From an uncultured Oscillospiraceae bacterium (GTDB taxonomy: Bacteria > Bacillota > Clostridia > Oscillospirales > Oscillospiraceae), in assembly GCA_934623575.1 (NCBI GenBank), contig CAKTVL010000002.1, positions 62,001-126,000 of the forward strand: a stretch of 64,000 bases of DNA, written 5' to 3'. The position numbers were made by a program, and so were the translations under genes. Of this stretch, positions 6,822 to 15,998 are shown in pieces (the first letter of the stretch is position 1; each line of letters opens with the position of its first letter). The notes beneath the pieces were generated by a model. The model ran no database searches. It worked only from the letters and a program-made list of their open reading frames with translations, and was not told the origin of the DNA.

Positions 6822-9800
6822 TTACTTCTCCGCGCGGCGCTTGTAGGATTCGTATTTCTCCTTGGCGGCCTCCTCCGCCTCGGCAAACAGCACCTTGGCG
6901 TTCTCCGGGAAGCTCAGCTCCAGAGACGCATAGCGCACCTCGCCCTTCATAAAGTCGTACAGCGGCATGGTGGGTTCCTTGCTGTCCAGCGTGAAGGTCT
7001 TGGTCTCCGGACTGTAGCGATACAGATTCCAGTAGCCGGAGTTGACGGCGTCCTTCATCTCCTGCTGGACGTTGTTCATGCCCTTCTTGATGCCGTGGTT
7101 GATGCAGGGTGCGTAGCAGATGACGATGGAGGGACCCTTGTGGGCCTCGGCCTCCTTGATGGCCTTGATCAGCTGGTTGGGGTTGGCGCCCATGGAGCAC
7201 TGGGCCACATAGACGTTGTCGTAGGTCATCAGCAGCATGCCCAGGTCCTTCTTCTTGGTCTTTTTGCCGCTGGCCTGGAACTGGGCCACCGCACCCACCG
7301 GCGTGGCCTTGGAGGACTGTCCGCCGGTGTTGGAGTACACCTCGGTGTCCACCAGCAGGACGTTGACGTCCTCTCCCATGGCGAACACGTGGTCCAGACC
7401 GCCGTAGCCGATGTCATAGGCCCAGCCGTCGCCGCCGTACATCCACATGGTCTTCTTGGACAGGTCCTTTTTCCGCTTCAGGATCTCATCCACGATCTTC
7501 TGCTCGTCGGCGGAGAATTTTCCCTTCTCCAGCAGGGCCACCAGTTCCGCCGTGGCGGGGGTGGAGGCATCCAGATCCTCATAAGTTTCCAGATACTTGG
7601 CGATGGCGGCCTTGACGCCCTCGTCCCTGGTCAGCGCGTCCAGCTCCTTGACATAGCCGGTAGCGCAGTCGCGCAGCTGCTTCACCGCCAGGCACATGCC
7701 GTAGGAGAACTCGGCGTTGTTCTCAAACAGGGAGTTGGACCATGCCACGCCCTTGCCCTCGGCGTTCTTGCAGTACGGCACGCAGGGCATGGCCGCGCCC
7801 CAGGCCTGGGTACAGCCGGTGGCGTTGGCCAGGTACATCTTGTCGCCGAACATCTGGGTCAGCAGCTTGATGTAGGGCGTCTCGCCGCAGCCGGCGCAGG
7901 CGCCGTTGAACTCCACCAGCGGCTGCTTGAACTGGCTGCCCTTCAGGGTGAATTTGTCCACGCGGGAGGTCTTTTCCGTCACAGTGGTCAGGAAGTTCCA
8001 GTCGGTCTGGTCCAGGGACACCTCGTGGGTGGGCACCATCTTCAGCGCCTTGCCGCTCTTGGGGCAGGAGGCCACGCAGCTGCCGCAGCTGGTGCAGTCC
8101 AGCGTGGACACGCCCATGGTGTACTTCAAGCCGGCCAGGCCGGGGCCCTTGGCGTCCACCAGCGTCATATCCGCCGGCGCAGCCTTGACCTCACCCTCGT
8201 CCAGCAGGAAGGGCCGGATCACGGCGTGGGGGCAGACGAAGGAGCACATATTGCACTGCAGGCACTCGGCGGCGTCCCACACCGGCAGGTGCGTGGCGAT
8301 ACCGCGCTTCTCGTACCTGGAGGTGCCCAGCGGCATGGTGCCGTCCTCCATGCCCTTGAAGGCGGAGACAGGCAGGTCATCGCCCTTCTGGGCGTTGATG
8401 GGCACCAGGATGTTCTTGATGACATAGGGCAGGCTCTCGTCGGCGGGCTTCAGGGCCGCGCCGGTGAGGTTCGTCCACTCAGGCTTTACCTTTACCTCCA
8501 CCAGGGCGTTAATACCGGCGTCCACGGCGGCGATATTCATATTGACGACCTTCTCGCCCTTGAGACCGTAGGTCTTTTTCACGGCGGCCTTCATGTGCTC
8601 CACGGCGTCGGCCACGGGGATGACGTTGGCCAGCTTGAAGAACGCTGCCTGCAGCACCATGTTGGAACGATTGCCCAGACCCAGCGCCTGGGACTCCTTA
8701 TTGGCGTCGATGATGTAGAACTTGATGTCGTTGTCGGCGATGTACTTGAGGATCTCGCCGGGGACGTGCTGCTCCAGCTGGTCCTCCGTCCACTCGCAGT
8801 TCAGCAGGAAGCTGCCGTGGGGCTTCAGCTCGTGGATGATGTCGTACTTGGTCAGGTAAGTCTGGTTGTGGCAGGCGATGAAGTCCGCGTTGGAGACGTA
8901 ATACGTGGAGCTGATGGGCTTCTTGCCGAAGCGCAGGTGGCTCTTGGTGATGCCGAAGGACTTCTTGGTGTCGTACTCAAAGTACGCCTGGCAGTACATA
9001 TCGGTGGTCTCGCCGATGATCTTGATGGAATTCTTGTTGGCGCCCACGGTACCGTCGGAGCCAAGGCCCCAGAACTTGCAGGAGATGGTGCCCTCCGGCT
9101 CGGTCAGCAGGGGCGCGCCCACCGGCAGGGACAGGTGGGTCACATCGTCCACGATGCCGATGGTGAAGTGGTTCTTGGGCTCCTCCAGCAGCAGGTTGTC
9201 GAACACCGCCTTGATCTGGGCGGGGGTGGTGTCCTTGCTGCTTAGACCGTAGCGGCCGGCATAGATGGCGGGACGGTCCTTTTCGTTGATGTACGCGGCG
9301 CAGATGTCCTCGTACAGCGGCTCACCGATGGAGCCGATCTCCTTGACGCGGTCCAGCACGGCGATCTTCTTCACCGTCTTGGGCATGGCGGCCATCAGGT
9401 GCTTGCGGGAGAAGGGCCGGAACAGGTGCACCTGCAGGAAGCCAACCTTCTCGCCCTTGGCGTTCAGGTAGTTGACCACCTCCTGGGCGCAGCCGCCCAC
9501 GCTGCCCATGGCCACGATGACGCGCTCGGCGTCGGGCGCGCCGTAGTAGTTGAACAGATGATACTCCCGGCCGGTCAGCTTGCTGATCTGGGCCATGTAG
9601 TCCTCCACGATGTCCGGCAGCTCGGCATAGGCCGTGTTGTTGGACTCGCGCAGCTGGAAGTAGATGTCCGGGTTATCCACCAGAGAGCGCATCCGGGGAT
9701 CCTCGGGATTCAGAGCGTTGGCGCGGAAGGCCGCCAGGGCGTTGTAGTCCACCAGCTTGGCCAGCTCGTCGTACTCCAGCGCCTCCACCTTCTGGATCTC

Positions 9801-10334
9801 ATGGCTGGTGCGGAAGCCGTCGAAGAAATGCAGGAAGGGGATGCGGGCCTTGATGGCGCTGAGATGCGCCACACCGGCCAGGTCCATGACCTCCTGCACG
9901 CTGCCGCTGGACAGCATGGCAAAGCCGGTCTGGCGGCAGTTCATCACGTCGGAGTGGTCGCCGAAAATAGAGAACGCGTGGGTGCCCACGGTGCGGGACG
10001 CCACATGCAGCACGCCGGGCAGCCGCTCGCCGGAAATACGGTGCATGGTGGGGATCATCAGCATCAGGCCCTGGGAGGCGGTGAAGCTGGTGGCCAGCGC
10101 ACCGGCCTCCAGCGCGCCGTGACAGGCGCCGCAGGCGCCGGCCTCGGACTGCATCTCCACCAGCCGCACCGGCTGGCCGAAGATGTTCTTCTTACCCTTG
10201 GCGGACCAGGCATCGGCGTGCTCGGCCATAGGGCTGGACGGTGTGATGGGGTAGATGGCGGCTACCTCCGAGAACGCATAGGCGATATACGCCGCCGCTT
10301 CGTTGCCGTCGCAGATCTTCATGAGCTTACTCAT
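6822..10334 (-). CDS. nifJ: Pyruvate:ferredoxin (flavodoxin) oxidoreductase, single-chain
   Basis: A 1170-residue homodimeric enzyme, standard length for the fused form. It converts pyruvate and CoA to acetyl-CoA and CO2 and passes electrons to ferredoxin. Domains in order: pyrimidine-binding domain (IYPITPSSPMAEHAD near residue 30), transketolase C-like and gamma domains, two 4Fe-4S clusters (CLQCNMCSFVCP near 688 and CTSCGSCVASCP near 746), a further cysteine motif CAGCGETPY, and the thiamine diphosphate domain with GDGWAYDIGYGG near 970 and NTGGQSSKATP. The ATG at 10334 has AGGAGG 8 bases upstream. It has its own promoter and terminator and sits next to the CoA-transferase, consistent with a fermentative acetyl-CoA to acid pathway. 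Confidence 0.97.
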   Translation of the reverse strand: MSKLMKICDGNEAAAYIAYAFSEVAAIYPITPSSPMAEHADAWSAKGKKNIFGQPVRLVEMQSEAGACGACHGALEAGALATSFTASQGLMLMIPTMHRISGERLPGVLHVASRTVGTHAFSIFGDHSDVMNCRQTGFAMLSSGSVQEVMDLAGVAHLSAIKARIPFLHFFDGFRTSHEIQKVEALEYDELAKLVDYNALAAFRANALNPEDPRMRSLVDNPDIYFQLRESNNTAYAELPDIVEDYMAQISKLTGREYHLFNYYGAPDAERVIVAMGSVGGCAQEVVNYLNAKGEKVGFLQVHLFRPFSRKHLMAAMPKTVKKIAVLDRVKEIGSIGEPLYEDICAAYINEKDRPAIYAGRYGLSSKDTTPAQIKAVFDNLLLEEPKNHFTIGIVDDVTHLSLPVGAPLLTEPEGTISCKFWGLGSDGTVGANKNSIKIIGETTDMYCQAYFEYDTKKSFGITKSHLRFGKKPISSTYYVSNADFIACHNQTYLTKYDIIHELKPHGSFLLNCEWTEDQLEQHVPGEILKYIADNDIKFYIIDANKESQALGLGNRSNMVLQAAFFKLANVIPVADAVEHMKAAVKKTYGLKGEKVVNMNIAAVDAGINALVEVKVKPEWTNLTGAALKPADESLPYVIKNILVPINAQKGDDLPVSAFKGMEDGTMPLGTSRYEKRGIATHLPVWDAAECLQCNMCSFVCPHAVIRPFLLDEGEVKAAPADMTLVDAKGPGLAGLKYTMGVSTLDCTSCGSCVASCPKSGKALKMVPTHEVSLDQTDWNFLTTVTEKTSRVDKFTLKGSQFKQPLVEFNGACAGCGETPYIKLLTQMFGDKMYLANATGCTQAWGAAMPCVPYCKNAEGKGVAWSNSLFENNAEFSYGMCLAVKQLRDCATGYVKELDALTRDEGVKAAIAKYLETYEDLDASTPATAELVALLEKGKFSADEQKIVDEILKRKKDLSKKTMWMYGGDGWAYDIGYGGLDHVFAMGEDVNVLLVDTEVYSNTGGQSSKATPVGAVAQFQASGKKTKKKDLGMLLMTYDNVYVAQCSMGANPNQLIKAIKEAEAHKGPSIVICYAPCINHGIKKGMNNVQQEMKDAVNSGYWNLYRYSPETKTFTLDSKEPTMPLYDFMKGEVRYASLELSFPENAKVLFAEAEEAAKEKYESYKRRAEK

Positions 10335-10396
10335 AGTTTCTTTCCTCCTATTCATGTGCTCCCGCCACCTCAAGCGGGTACATCAATACGGGGGAA

Positions 10397-10425
10397 ATTA
10401 TAGCACTGAATCATTCAATAATCAA
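10397..10425 (-). promoter_or_regulatory. Sigma-A promoter for nifJ
   Basis: TTGATT (10420-10425), a 17-base spacer and TATAAT (10397-10402) on the minus strand, about 60 bases before the nifJ start. Confidence 0.75.
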
Positions 10426-10429
10426 TGCA

Positions 10430-10470
10430 GCAGGGGCGATTCTGTGAAATAGCCACAAAATTGCCCCTGC
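10430..10470. terminator. Long hairpin between the GH13 gene and nifJ
   Basis: GCAGGGGCGATTCTGTG (10430-10446) pairs with CACAAAATTGCCCCTGC (10454-10470), a 17-bp stem with two wobble positions. It lies 18 bases beyond the stop of the leftward GH13 gene and immediately before the nifJ promoter. A T-run follows only on the plus strand, so its efficiency for the leftward transcript is uncertain. Confidence 0.55.
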
Positions 10471-10488
10471 TTTTGGTGAAAAAAGCAA

Positions 10489-11754
10489 CTAAAAAATGAA
10501 AGGATCACCTTCCAGCGAAACGTGTCCGCCGCTGACGGTCACACGGCCGCCCAGTTGACCTTCATACACACCATCGGCCACGGGCACCGCCGCGGTCCCT
10601 CTGCTGCCGGAGAGGTCAAACACGCCTGTGACCTCCCCCGCCTGGGACTTGTAGTGCCCGATGACCGCGCCGCCGCTGACCTCGTACCATACCGCGCCGG
10701 AGAGGGGCAGCGCCGCCTTCATGGCCTTGCACTGCCGCAGGAACGCCGTCAGATCCGCGCGCTTGTCGCCGAAATTGTCGTCCGCATCGAACAGGCCCAC
10801 CCGCTTCTGCGGCGCGAACTCCGTGCCGCCGTACAGCAGCATGCTGCCGCGGCAGAAGTACAGGAACGCCAGCCAGTGCCGCAGCCGGTGCTCGTCCTCC
10901 AGCTGCGCCGCCAGACGCGGCGTGTCGTGGTTCTCGCCGCAGCGCATCTTGATAAACCCCGCGGGATATGTCAGCTCCTGATAGTTCAGCATGTCGATGT
11001 ACTGCGCCAGCGTGTTCTTCCCGGTCAGCGCCCCCTCAAACCACGGCCATATATCATAGTCGTAGGTCATGTCAAAGGCCCGGTACAGCTCCGTGTCCGT
11101 GGCGCAGTAGGCCCCCTGCTTCCGCAGCCCCAGCACATGGGCGCCGTGGACGCTCTCCGCCAGCCAGATGCAGCCGGGGCGCACCGTCTCCACCTCCTGC
11201 CGGGCCTGTACCCAGAAGTCCACCGGCACGCTGCTGGCCACGTCGCAGCGGAAGCCGTCCACGACCGCCGCCCACTGCTTCAGCGTGTCGATCTGATACC
11301 GCCACAGCTCCCTGTGGCGGTAATCCAGGTCCACGATGTCCCACCAGTCCGCCACATGGCGGCTGGGCCTTCCCTGCTCGTCCCGGAAAAACCACTCCGG
11401 GTGGGTCTTGGCCAGCACGGAGTCCGGCGACGTGTGGTTATACACCACGTCGATGATGCACTTCATGCCCCGCCGGTGTATCTCACCCACCAGGTGGCGG
11501 AGGTCCTCCTCCGTGCCGTACTCCGGGTTCACCGCCCGATAGTCCCGTATGGCATAGGGACTGCCCAGCGTCCCCTTCCGGCCCTCCTCGCCGATGGGGT
11601 GGATAGGCATCAGCCACACAATGTCCGTGCCCAGCTCCCGCAGCCGGTCCAGGTCGCCCTCCAGCGCCCGGAAGGTGCCCTCCGGGGTGTGGTTCCGCAC
11701 GAACACACTGTAGAGCAGCTGATGGGCCAGCGTCTTGTCCGTTGTCTTTGCCAT
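10489..11754 (-). CDS. GH13 alpha-amylase family glycoside hydrolase
   Basis: A 421-residue intracellular protein without signal peptide. It shows the GH13 signatures: DVVYNHTS (region I), GFRCDVAS with the catalytic aspartate (region II), WLAESVHG with the acid/base glutamate (region III) and GENHDTPR (region IV). An N-terminal TIM barrel is followed by a short C-terminal beta domain. It probably acts on alpha-1,4-glucans or maltodextrins imported or stored in the cell; exact specificity cannot be read. The ATG at 11754 has AGGAGG placed right after the ligA stop, so it is the last gene of an operon with ligA and yunB. Confidence 0.9.
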   Translation of the reverse strand: MAKTTDKTLAHQLLYSVFVRNHTPEGTFRALEGDLDRLRELGTDIVWLMPIHPIGEEGRKGTLGSPYAIRDYRAVNPEYGTEEDLRHLVGEIHRRGMKCIIDVVYNHTSPDSVLAKTHPEWFFRDEQGRPSRHVADWWDIVDLDYRHRELWRYQIDTLKQWAAVVDGFRCDVASSVPVDFWVQARQEVETVRPGCIWLAESVHGAHVLGLRKQGAYCATDTELYRAFDMTYDYDIWPWFEGALTGKNTLAQYIDMLNYQELTYPAGFIKMRCGENHDTPRLAAQLEDEHRLRHWLAFLYFCRGSMLLYGGTEFAPQKRVGLFDADDNFGDKRADLTAFLRQCKAMKAALPLSGAVWYEVSGGAVIGHYKSQAGEVTGVFDLSGSRGTAAVPVADGVYEGQLGGRVTVSGGHVSLEGDPFIF

Positions 11755-11766
11755 ACCGTCGCCTCC

Positions 11767-13734
11767 TTAGTCAAGCAGCTTCAGAAATTCGTCCTCTGTC
11801 AATACTGGGATGCCCAGCTCCTGTGCCTTCTGCAGCTTGCTGCCGGCGTTCTCGCCCGCCACCACATAGGTGGTCTTTTTCGAGACCGACCCGGCGGCCT
11901 TGCCGCCCCGCTTTTCGATCATGTCCGCCGCCTCATCCCGGGTGAACTTCTCCAGCGCCCCGGTCAGCACGAAAGTCATTCCGGCGAAACGATCGTCAAG
12001 TGCTTTCTCTTTACACGTCATGTTGACGCCCGCCGCCTTCAGCCGCGCCAGCAGATCCTGTGACTGGGGGCTGGCCATCCACTGGCAGATATACCGGGCC
12101 GTGATGGGCCCCACATCGTCGATGGCCGTCAGCTGCTCCTCCGTGGCCGCTTCCAGCGCCTCCATGGTGCCGAAGCGCAGTGCCAGCACCTTGGCCGCCT
12201 TCTCCCCCACCTGCCGGATACCCAGCGCGTTGATCAGCCGCCACAGGTCGTTGTCCCGGCTTTTGGCGATGGCGTCTACTACGTTCTGGGCGGACTTCTT
12301 CCCCATGCGGTCCAACGCCTCCAGCTGCTCCGGCCGGACGCCGTACAGATCGGCGGCGTTGCGCACCAGTCCGCTGTCGATCAGCTGCTGCATCACCGCC
12401 GGGCCCATGCCGTCGATATCCATGGCGCCCCGGCTGGCAAAATGCGTCAGATACCGCAGCAGCTGCGCCGGACACTCCGCGCCGGTGCAGCGCAGTGCCA
12501 CGCCGTCCTCGTCCCGCACCACCGGCGCGCCGCACACCGGGCACGTCTCCGGCAGGAAATACGGCTCCGTCCCGGCGGGACGCTTGTCCATGACCACCTC
12601 GATGATCTCCGGGATGATCTCCCCCGCCTTGCGCACCAGCACCGTGTCCCCGATGCGGATGTCCTTCTGGGTGATATAGTCCTGGTTGTGCAGCGTGGCA
12701 AAGGTCACCGTGGTCCCCGCCAGCCGCACCGGCTCCAGCTCTGCCTTGGGCGTCAGCACACCGGTGCGGCCCACCTGGATGACGATGTCCTTCACCACCG
12801 AGGGCTTCACCTCCGGTGGATATTTATACGCGATGGCCCACTTGGGGAACTTTGCCGTGCTGCCGATGACCTCCCGGTCATGCAGATCATCCAGCTTCAC
12901 CACCGCGCCGTCGATGTCAAAGGGGAACTGCTCCCTCCCGTCGCCTAGCGCCGCGATCTCCGCCAGAATGTCCTCCAGCGTGCTGAGCCGCTTGTGGGGG
13001 ATGACCTTGAAATGCTGGCTGGCCAAATAGTCGATGGTCTCCGTATGGGTGGCGAAGGTCCTGCCCTCTGCCAGCTGCAAATTGAACACCGCGATGTCCA
13101 GCCGCCGCTGGGCGGCGACCTTGGGGTCCAGCTGCCGCAGGGAGCCGGCGGCGGCGTTGCGGGGATTGGCCATCAGGGGCTTTCCCTCCAGCTCCCGCCG
13201 GGCGTTGATCTCCTCAAACACGCTGCGGGCCATATAGACCTCGCCCCGGACGATGAGCCGCGGCAGCTTTTCCGTCAGCGTCATGGGAATAGACCGAATG
13301 GTCCGCAGATTCTCTGTCACGTCCTCCCCCACCTGTCCGTCGCCCCGGGTGGCGCCCCTGACGAACACGCCGTCCCGGTATTCCAACGCCACAGACAGTC
13401 CGTCCACCTTGGGCTCCACACTGTAGGCCGGATGCTCCAGCGGTATCTTCTCCAGAAAGCGGCAGACCTCCTCGTCGTTGAACACGTCCTGCAAACTCTC
13501 CAGCGGCACGGCGTGGCGCACCTGCTGGAACTCCGTCAGCGTCTCGCCGCCCACCCGCTGGGTGGGGGAATCCGGCGTGATCTCCTCCGGGTGCGCCGCC
13601 TCCAGCTCCTCCAGCCGCCGCATCAGGTGGTCGTATTCATAGTCCGACATGGTGGGCGCGTCCAGCACATAGTAGAGATAGCCGTTCTCCGTCAGCGTCT
13701 TGCGCAGCGCCTGTATCTCTTCACGATAGTCCAT
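11767..13734 (-). CDS. ligA: NAD-dependent DNA ligase
   Basis: A 655-residue ligase, near the family norm of about 670. It joins Okazaki fragments and repair nicks using NAD. Domains in order: Ia NAD-binding region (YYVLDAPTMSDYEYD), adenylation domain with the catalytic lysine in EPKVDGLS near residue 112, OB fold (IQVGRTGVLTPKAELEPV), a four-cysteine zinc finger (CPVCGAP then CTGAECPAQ), helix-hairpin-helix domains (VGEKAAKVL) and a C-terminal BRCT domain (GMTFVLTGALEKFTRDEA). It lies 10 bases after yunB and 12 bases before the GH13 gene, all leftward, consistent with one operon. Confidence 0.97.
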   Translation of the reverse strand: MDYREEIQALRKTLTENGYLYYVLDAPTMSDYEYDHLMRRLEELEAAHPEEITPDSPTQRVGGETLTEFQQVRHAVPLESLQDVFNDEEVCRFLEKIPLEHPAYSVEPKVDGLSVALEYRDGVFVRGATRGDGQVGEDVTENLRTIRSIPMTLTEKLPRLIVRGEVYMARSVFEEINARRELEGKPLMANPRNAAAGSLRQLDPKVAAQRRLDIAVFNLQLAEGRTFATHTETIDYLASQHFKVIPHKRLSTLEDILAEIAALGDGREQFPFDIDGAVVKLDDLHDREVIGSTAKFPKWAIAYKYPPEVKPSVVKDIVIQVGRTGVLTPKAELEPVRLAGTTVTFATLHNQDYITQKDIRIGDTVLVRKAGEIIPEIIEVVMDKRPAGTEPYFLPETCPVCGAPVVRDEDGVALRCTGAECPAQLLRYLTHFASRGAMDIDGMGPAVMQQLIDSGLVRNAADLYGVRPEQLEALDRMGKKSAQNVVDAIAKSRDNDLWRLINALGIRQVGEKAAKVLALRFGTMEALEAATEEQLTAIDDVGPITARYICQWMASPQSQDLLARLKAAGVNMTCKEKALDDRFAGMTFVLTGALEKFTRDEAADMIEKRGGKAAGSVSKKTTYVVAGENAGSKLQKAQELGIPVLTEDEFLKLLD

Positions 13735-13744
13735 AATCCCGTCC

Positions 13745-14440
13745 TCATCCGTTGTTCATAATGTACTCGTCGGCATAGTCCTCGATCTTATCCTCCGTGG
13801 TGCTGAAGTAGGTGTACGTCTGGGGCACGTTCCCCACGATCACCGTCTCCGCCACGGAGATCTCGTTGCTGACCTTGGTATAGGTGGTGATCCCCGGCAG
13901 CAGGATGCTCACATGGACGTCCACATCCAGCAGGATCTGGTGCTTGGTCTGGTTGATGCCCGCCGCCGTGAACCGGTCCCGGAATTTAGCGGTGGCGGTG
14001 CCCACCGTCTCCATCTTCACCGTCAGCTTCGGCCCCCGGCCCGCCAGCAGCGGCGAGCCGGTCAGCGTCCCCAGGGGGATGGCCAGCTCGCTGGCGGACA
14101 CCTGCCCCAGCCGCGCCAACACATCGTCCGCCACCGCCGCCTGCAGCCGGTTGAACTCCGCCATGTTGCTGCTCAGCGCCGTCACCCGGCCCTCACTGTC
14201 CTTGTCGAACCGCACCAGCCGCTCATAGTCCATCCAGCCGTTGTCCACGGCGTCGTTCACCGCCGCCACCACGATGCGGCTTACGGTGTTGGAGCACCGC
14301 GCCGTGGCCAGGTTCACCAGCATGGGCCGCAGGTGCAGCAGTATGGCCGTCAGCAGCGCCACCACCGTCAGCAACACGATCGCCGTCCATATCCGCACGC
14401 GCTGTCGCTTCGTCAGCCGTATATACCGCAGCCGTCCCAC
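13745..14440 (-). CDS. yunB: Sporulation protein YunB-like
   Basis: A 231-residue protein starting at GTG 14440, chosen because GGGGGAG lies 5 bases upstream and no in-frame ATG is available. After a basic N-terminus (RLRYIRLTKRQRVR) there is one membrane segment (WTAIVLLTVVALLTAILLHL), followed by an extracytoplasmic domain with ARCSNTVSRIVVAAVNDAV and GSPLLAGRGP. This architecture and the internal motifs match the YunB family, which is expressed in the mother cell during sporulation in Bacillus subtilis. The precise role is poorly known. It is followed closely by ligA, so housekeeping and sporulation genes share a transcript here. Confidence 0.85.
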   Translation of the reverse strand: MGRLRYIRLTKRQRVRIWTAIVLLTVVALLTAILLHLRPMLVNLATARCSNTVSRIVVAAVNDAVDNGWMDYERLVRFDKDSEGRVTALSSNMAEFNRLQAAVADDVLARLGQVSASELAIPLGTLTGSPLLAGRGPKLTVKMETVGTATAKFRDRFTAAGINQTKHQILLDVDVHVSILLPGITTYTKVSNEISVAETVIVGNVPQTYTYFSTTEDKIEDYADEYIMNNG

Positions 14441-14513
14441 GGCATCTCCCCCCTTACGCCTCCGCCGAAGCACCGGCGTCCGCTATGGGAGTCTATGCCG
14501 CCACGGCTTTTCC

Positions 14514-15899
14514 TCATTCCTGCCAGCCGTTGACGATCTCCTTGAAGAATTTGCCCCGCTCGGCAAAGTTCCTGAACTGGTCGAAGGCCGCGCAAGCCGG
14601 CGACAGCGTCACCACGTCCCCCGGCTTCGCACGGTCGCGTGCCGCCTCCACCGCCGCGGTGAAGGGCGTCACGTCGATGATCTCCGGGTGGCCCGGCGCA
14701 TAGCCCGGCGCGCTCTCCACGGCGGCACGGATCTTGTCCGCCGTGGCGCCGCACAGCACCAACAGCTTCACATGCGCCACCACCTCCGGCCCCAGCACCT
14801 CAAAGGGGATGTGCTTGTCGTAGCCCCCGGCGATCAGGATGACCTTCTCCCGGAAGGACCGCAGCCCCGCGATGGTCCGGGAGGGGCTGGAGGCAATGGA
14901 GTCGTTGTAATACCGCACGCCCCGGTACGTCCGCACCAGCTCGATACGGTGTTCCACGCCGCCGAACTCCCTGGCAAAGGCCCGTATGACCTCGTCCGGC
15001 ACCAGGCCGTCCACGGCGGCGATGGCCGCCATGTAGTTCTCCACGTTGTGTACGCCGGGGATCTTAATATCCTCCGTGGTCATAATGACCCGCTCGTGGC
15101 CGCCGCTGCGGCACACGATATCTTCGCCCCGCAGAAACACGCCGTCCGCCGCCTCGCCCTGCCGGCTGAACAGCCGGACGCGGCCCGGTGCGCGCCGGGA
15201 CTGCTCCGCCGTGATGGCATTGTCCGCGTTGAACACCGCGATGTCCTCCCGGCCCTGGTGGCGGAAGATATTCTCCTTGGCGGCCACATACTCCGCCATA
15301 TCCCGGTGCATATCCAGATGGTTGGGGGCCAGGTTGGTGACCACCGCGATGTGGGGGCTTCTGGTCATGGTCATCAGCTGGAAGCTGGACAGCTCCAGCA
15401 CGGCATAGTCCGTCTCCAGCATCCCGTCCGCCTCGCACAGCAGCGGGTGGCCGATATTCCCGCCGATCCACACGCGTTTCCCTGCCTTTCTCAGCAGTTC
15501 TGCGATGATAGTCGTCGTTGTCGTCTTGCCGTCAGAGCCGGTCACCGCGATGATAGGGCACGGGCACACCTGGAAAAATACCTCCATCTCGCTGGTCAAA
15601 ACCGCGCCTTTTTTCACACATTCCGCGATCTCCGGCACGTCCGGGCGCAGTCCGGGCGTCCTGAAAATAACGTCCGCGTCCAGGCCTTTCAGGTATCCCT
15701 CGCCCAGCTGCAGCACGCAGCCCAGCGCCTCCAGCTTCTCCGCCTGGTCACCCATCTGCTCCCGGGTGCGTTTGTCGCAGGCGGTGACCCGGATACCTTC
15801 TGCCGCAAGGGTCTCCAGCAGCGGCGTGTTGCTGACGCCGATGCCGATAACGGCCACCTTTTTCTCCCGCAGGCTCTCTATATACGCATGCAATGTCAT
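14514..15899 (-). CDS. murD: UDP-N-acetylmuramoyl-alanine--D-glutamate ligase
   Basis: A 461-residue cytoplasmic Mur ligase that adds D-glutamate to UDP-MurNAc-L-Ala in peptidoglycan synthesis. The N-terminal Rossmann-like domain has VAVIGIGVSNTPL. The ATP-binding P-loop is VTGSDGKTTTTT near residue 120, followed by NIGHPL and ELSSFQL. The C-terminal ligase domain has HRIELVRTYRGVRYYNDS and AGGYDKHIPFE. The start at 15899 is preceded by AGGAGTGATGTTAC. It is not in the usual dcw cluster here. A bidirectional terminator isolates it from the upstream transporter operon. Confidence 0.96.
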   Translation of the reverse strand: MTLHAYIESLREKKVAVIGIGVSNTPLLETLAAEGIRVTACDKRTREQMGDQAEKLEALGCVLQLGEGYLKGLDADVIFRTPGLRPDVPEIAECVKKGAVLTSEMEVFFQVCPCPIIAVTGSDGKTTTTTIIAELLRKAGKRVWIGGNIGHPLLCEADGMLETDYAVLELSSFQLMTMTRSPHIAVVTNLAPNHLDMHRDMAEYVAAKENIFRHQGREDIAVFNADNAITAEQSRRAPGRVRLFSRQGEAADGVFLRGEDIVCRSGGHERVIMTTEDIKIPGVHNVENYMAAIAAVDGLVPDEVIRAFAREFGGVEHRIELVRTYRGVRYYNDSIASSPSRTIAGLRSFREKVILIAGGYDKHIPFEVLGPEVVAHVKLLVLCGATADKIRAAVESAPGYAPGHPEIIDVTPFTAAVEAARDRAKPGDVVTLSPACAAFDQFRNFAERGKFFKEIVNGWQE

Positions 15900-15968
15900 G
15901 TAACATCACTCCTTTTGCTGTCGCTTCTGATTGGTTTATTATACCTCTCCGCCGCCGATTGTACAACA

Positions 15969-15998
15969 AAAAATCGCACCCCTTCGGGTGCGATTTTT
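15969..15998. terminator. Terminator between the ABC/racemase operon and murD
   Basis: AAAAATCGCACCC (15969-15981), loop CTTC, GGGTGCGATTTTT (15986-15998). The A and T tails make it work in both directions; it overlaps the last base of the DapF-like stop codon. Confidence 0.9.

Noticed and set aside
7095..9245. 716-codon frame on the plus strand opposite nifJ
   Set aside because: It is a high-GC antisense shadow of nifJ with low-complexity Val/Leu/Gly/His composition and no recognisable motif or start signal.
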